64,000 nt of DNA from Stentor roeselii. Its lineage: Eukaryota > Ciliophora > Heterotrichea > Heterotrichida > Stentoridae. The stretch spans positions 1 through 64,000 of the forward strand of contig RSEH01000034.1 of NCBI GenBank assembly GCA_006503475.1, written 5' to 3'. Shown piece after piece: positions 62,938 to 64,000 of the stretch (its first letter is position 1; each line of letters starts with the position of its first letter). The notes under the pieces are model-generated. The model did not search any database and was not told the origin of the DNA. It saw only the letters and a program-made list of their open reading frames with translations. The translations under genes and the position numbers were made by a program.

Positions 62938-63294
62938 AAATGTAAAAAGTTCAGTGAAAAAGCCTTGATTAACTAAAGAATAAAGAAAGAAATGTAAAAA
63001 TTTCAGTGAAAAGCCTTGATTAACTAAAGAATAAAGAAAGAAATGTAAAAATTTCAGTGAAAAGCCTTGATTAACTAAAGAATAAAGAAAGAAATGTAAA
63101 AATTTCAGTGAAAAGCCTTGATTAACTAAAGAATAAAGAAAGAAATGTAAAAATTTCAGTGAAAAGCCTTGATTAACTAAAGAATAAAGAAAGAAATGTA
63201 AAAACTTCAGTAAAAAAGCCTTGATTAACTAAAGAATAAAGAAATGTAAAAACTTCAGTAAAAAAGCCTTGATTAACTAAAGAATAAAGAAAGG
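62938..63294. repeat. 51-bp tandem repeat array, about seven copies
   Basis: The block GCCTTGATTAACTAAAGAAT recurs at 62962, 63013, 63064, 63115, 63166, 63218 and 63266, giving spacings of 51, 51, 51, 51, 52 and 48 bp. Each unit also contains AAAGAAATGTAAAAA and TTCAGT. Inner copies are almost identical; the first and the last two vary (AAGTTCAG, AACTTCAGTAAAAAAG). One minus-strand frame is open across the 51-bp units (17 codons each) but is broken between copies 5 and 6 and has no start codon, so it is treated as a non-coding minisatellite. Confidence 0.9.
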
Positions 63295-63351
63295 ATAATA
63301 TTTAAGTTAAAATTATTAAAGTCATTAGTTTCGACTACTCCAAATCAAGAG

Positions 63352-64000
63352 CTAGTCTTCAAATGACATGGAACTCTTTATTAAAGAAGAGTAAGTATCT
63401 GTGAGTCCAATTTTTATCAGCCTGCCCGTGTATATCTCTTGACAATGCACATATCTTTTCAACAATCCAAAGCGACTAGATTCTTTAAACCCAGGAAAGA
63501 ACTCTTTTTTCAGTATATTTAAAATGACCCCCTTTGCCCTGTTGATCTGAAATTCAAGAGTTTCTTTAGAATCCCGAACATAATTCAAAGGAACAACTTC
63601 CGTTTTAAGTAAATCTCGAATCATTTCATTCATATCCATATCTTTAGGTGAATTAAGATACATCTCGCATTTCATATAAAGTTCCAGAAGTTCACTTCCA
63701 GTGAGGTTAAACTTTGAGTCTTTTCCTTTGTTTTCAAAGCTACGCAAGTACTTATCAAACTGTTCAAGAGGTACCTTTGACTGTAAGACCGACTCAATAC
63801 TTTCAATCATTTCCGAAGTAACGACGTGATCATTGCTGTGGATGTAAAAAGAACAAATGACTGGATAAACTGAAGACACTACAAAAAGAAGCAAATTTCG
63901 AATAAGTATCGGAATTGCTTGCAAATGTTTCAAGTCAACCAATGGAAAAACCATAAAAGTAGGAGAAATAAACCAAGTGGCCATCACTACTGTCAGTTCA
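63352..64000 (-). CDS. 7TM receptor with C-terminal RGS domain (partial, runs off the right edge)
   Basis: The minus-strand frame is open from the right edge to a stop at 63352, giving the last 216 residues. The visible start holds the final hydrophobic segments (ATWFISPTFMVFPLVDL; IPILIRNLLLFVVSSVYPVI). A soluble domain follows that reads like an RGS fold: VPLEQFDKYLRSFE, ELLELYMKCEMYLNSP, EFQINRAKGVILNILKKEFF, and FGLLKRYVHCQEIYTGRLIK. In known receptor-RGS hybrids (plant RGS1 and protist relatives) the RGS part speeds GTP hydrolysis by G-alpha. The first membrane helices lie outside the window, so receptor class is uncertain, and RGS is assigned by pattern only. Confidence 0.65.
   Translation of the reverse strand, partial: ELTVVMATWFISPTFMVFPLVDLKHLQAIPILIRNLLLFVVSSVYPVICSFYIHSNDHVVTSEMIESIESVLQSKVPLEQFDKYLRSFENKGKDSKFNLTGSELLELYMKCEMYLNSPKDMDMNEMIRDLLKTEVVPLNYVRDSKETLEFQINRAKGVILNILKKEFFPGFKESSRFGLLKRYVHCQEIYTGRLIKIGLTDTYSSLIKSSMSFED

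Noticed and set aside
62938-63294. CRISPR-like array
   Set aside because: Units are contiguous 51-bp copies without unique spacers, in a eukaryotic context.
62938-63294. Coding repeat on the minus strand (17 residues per unit)
   Set aside because: There is no start codon, and the 52-bp spacing between copies 5 and 6 shifts the frame.
1-64000. A reassigned ciliate genetic code (TAA/TAG as Gln or TGA as Trp/Cys)
   Set aside because: Conserved genes end cleanly at each of TAA, TAG and TGA at the expected length, and no conserved position is filled by a stop codon once introns are removed.
1-64000. tRNA, rRNA or snRNA genes in the intergenic spaces
   Set aside because: No cloverleaf, box A/B pair or conserved RNA core was found by reading the gaps; a covariance-model scan would be needed to be sure.

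Overview
The window looks like macronuclear DNA of a heterotrich ciliate, most likely Stentor (S. coeruleus or a close relative). The support is: an AT-rich, very gene-dense sequence; long uninterrupted reading frames that use all three standard stop codons (TAA, TAG and TGA), which is unusual among ciliates but known for Stentor; and eight spliceosomal introns that are all exactly 15 nt long, run GTA...AG and carry an A at position 10. Gene content is that of a ciliate: a P4-ATPase/guanylyl cyclase fusion, kinesin, tubulin carboxypeptidase, a CAMSAP-type CKK protein and EF-hand proteins. No gene for an RNA, no CRISPR array and no retroelement was recognised.

Layout. Bases 1-572 hold the transposase end of a pogo/Tigger-like DNA transposon with its terminal and subterminal repeats. 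Bases 925-9370 are a loose accessory zone: several decayed or frameshifted copies of one B-box/kelch-like family, interrupted by an intact class-E-type GPCR and an F-box protein. From 9587 to about 60825 the sequence is densely packed with housekeeping genes on both strands. In order these are SF3B3, a small unknown, a CKK-only protein, nucleoside diphosphate kinase, a WDR7/rabconnectin-3-beta-like protein, the P4-ATPase/guanylyl cyclase, a large coiled-coil protein, kinesin, cytosolic carboxypeptidase, a tail-anchored coiled-coil protein, two unknowns, VPS51, a TPR protein, a type I membrane protein, a tyrosine aminotransferase-like enzyme, ethanolamine/choline phosphotransferase, a lipid-anchored helical-repeat protein, an SCP-type phosphatase, a coiled-coil protein, a DUSP-USP deubiquitinase, a DHHC acyltransferase, PP2C, WD40, SDR, two RING proteins, glutathionylspermidine amidase, a CDK7-like kinase, queuosine salvage protein and an EF-hand protein. 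The last 3 kb are sparser: two small unknowns, a 51-bp tandem repeat array and, running off the right edge, a 7TM-RGS receptor.

Themes. Several genes belong to microtubule/cilium biology (CKK protein, kinesin, CCP), endomembrane traffic and acidification (VPS51, WDR7), signalling (GPCRs, guanylyl cyclase, PP2C, CDK7-like kinase) and ubiquitin control (F-box, USP, two RING proteins). Gene spacing is extreme: convergent stops lie 10-27 bp apart and divergent start codons 35-68 bp apart, with one pair overlapping. Gene 5' flanks are rich in A and C on the coding strand. All functional calls come from reading motifs by eye; no database search was run.
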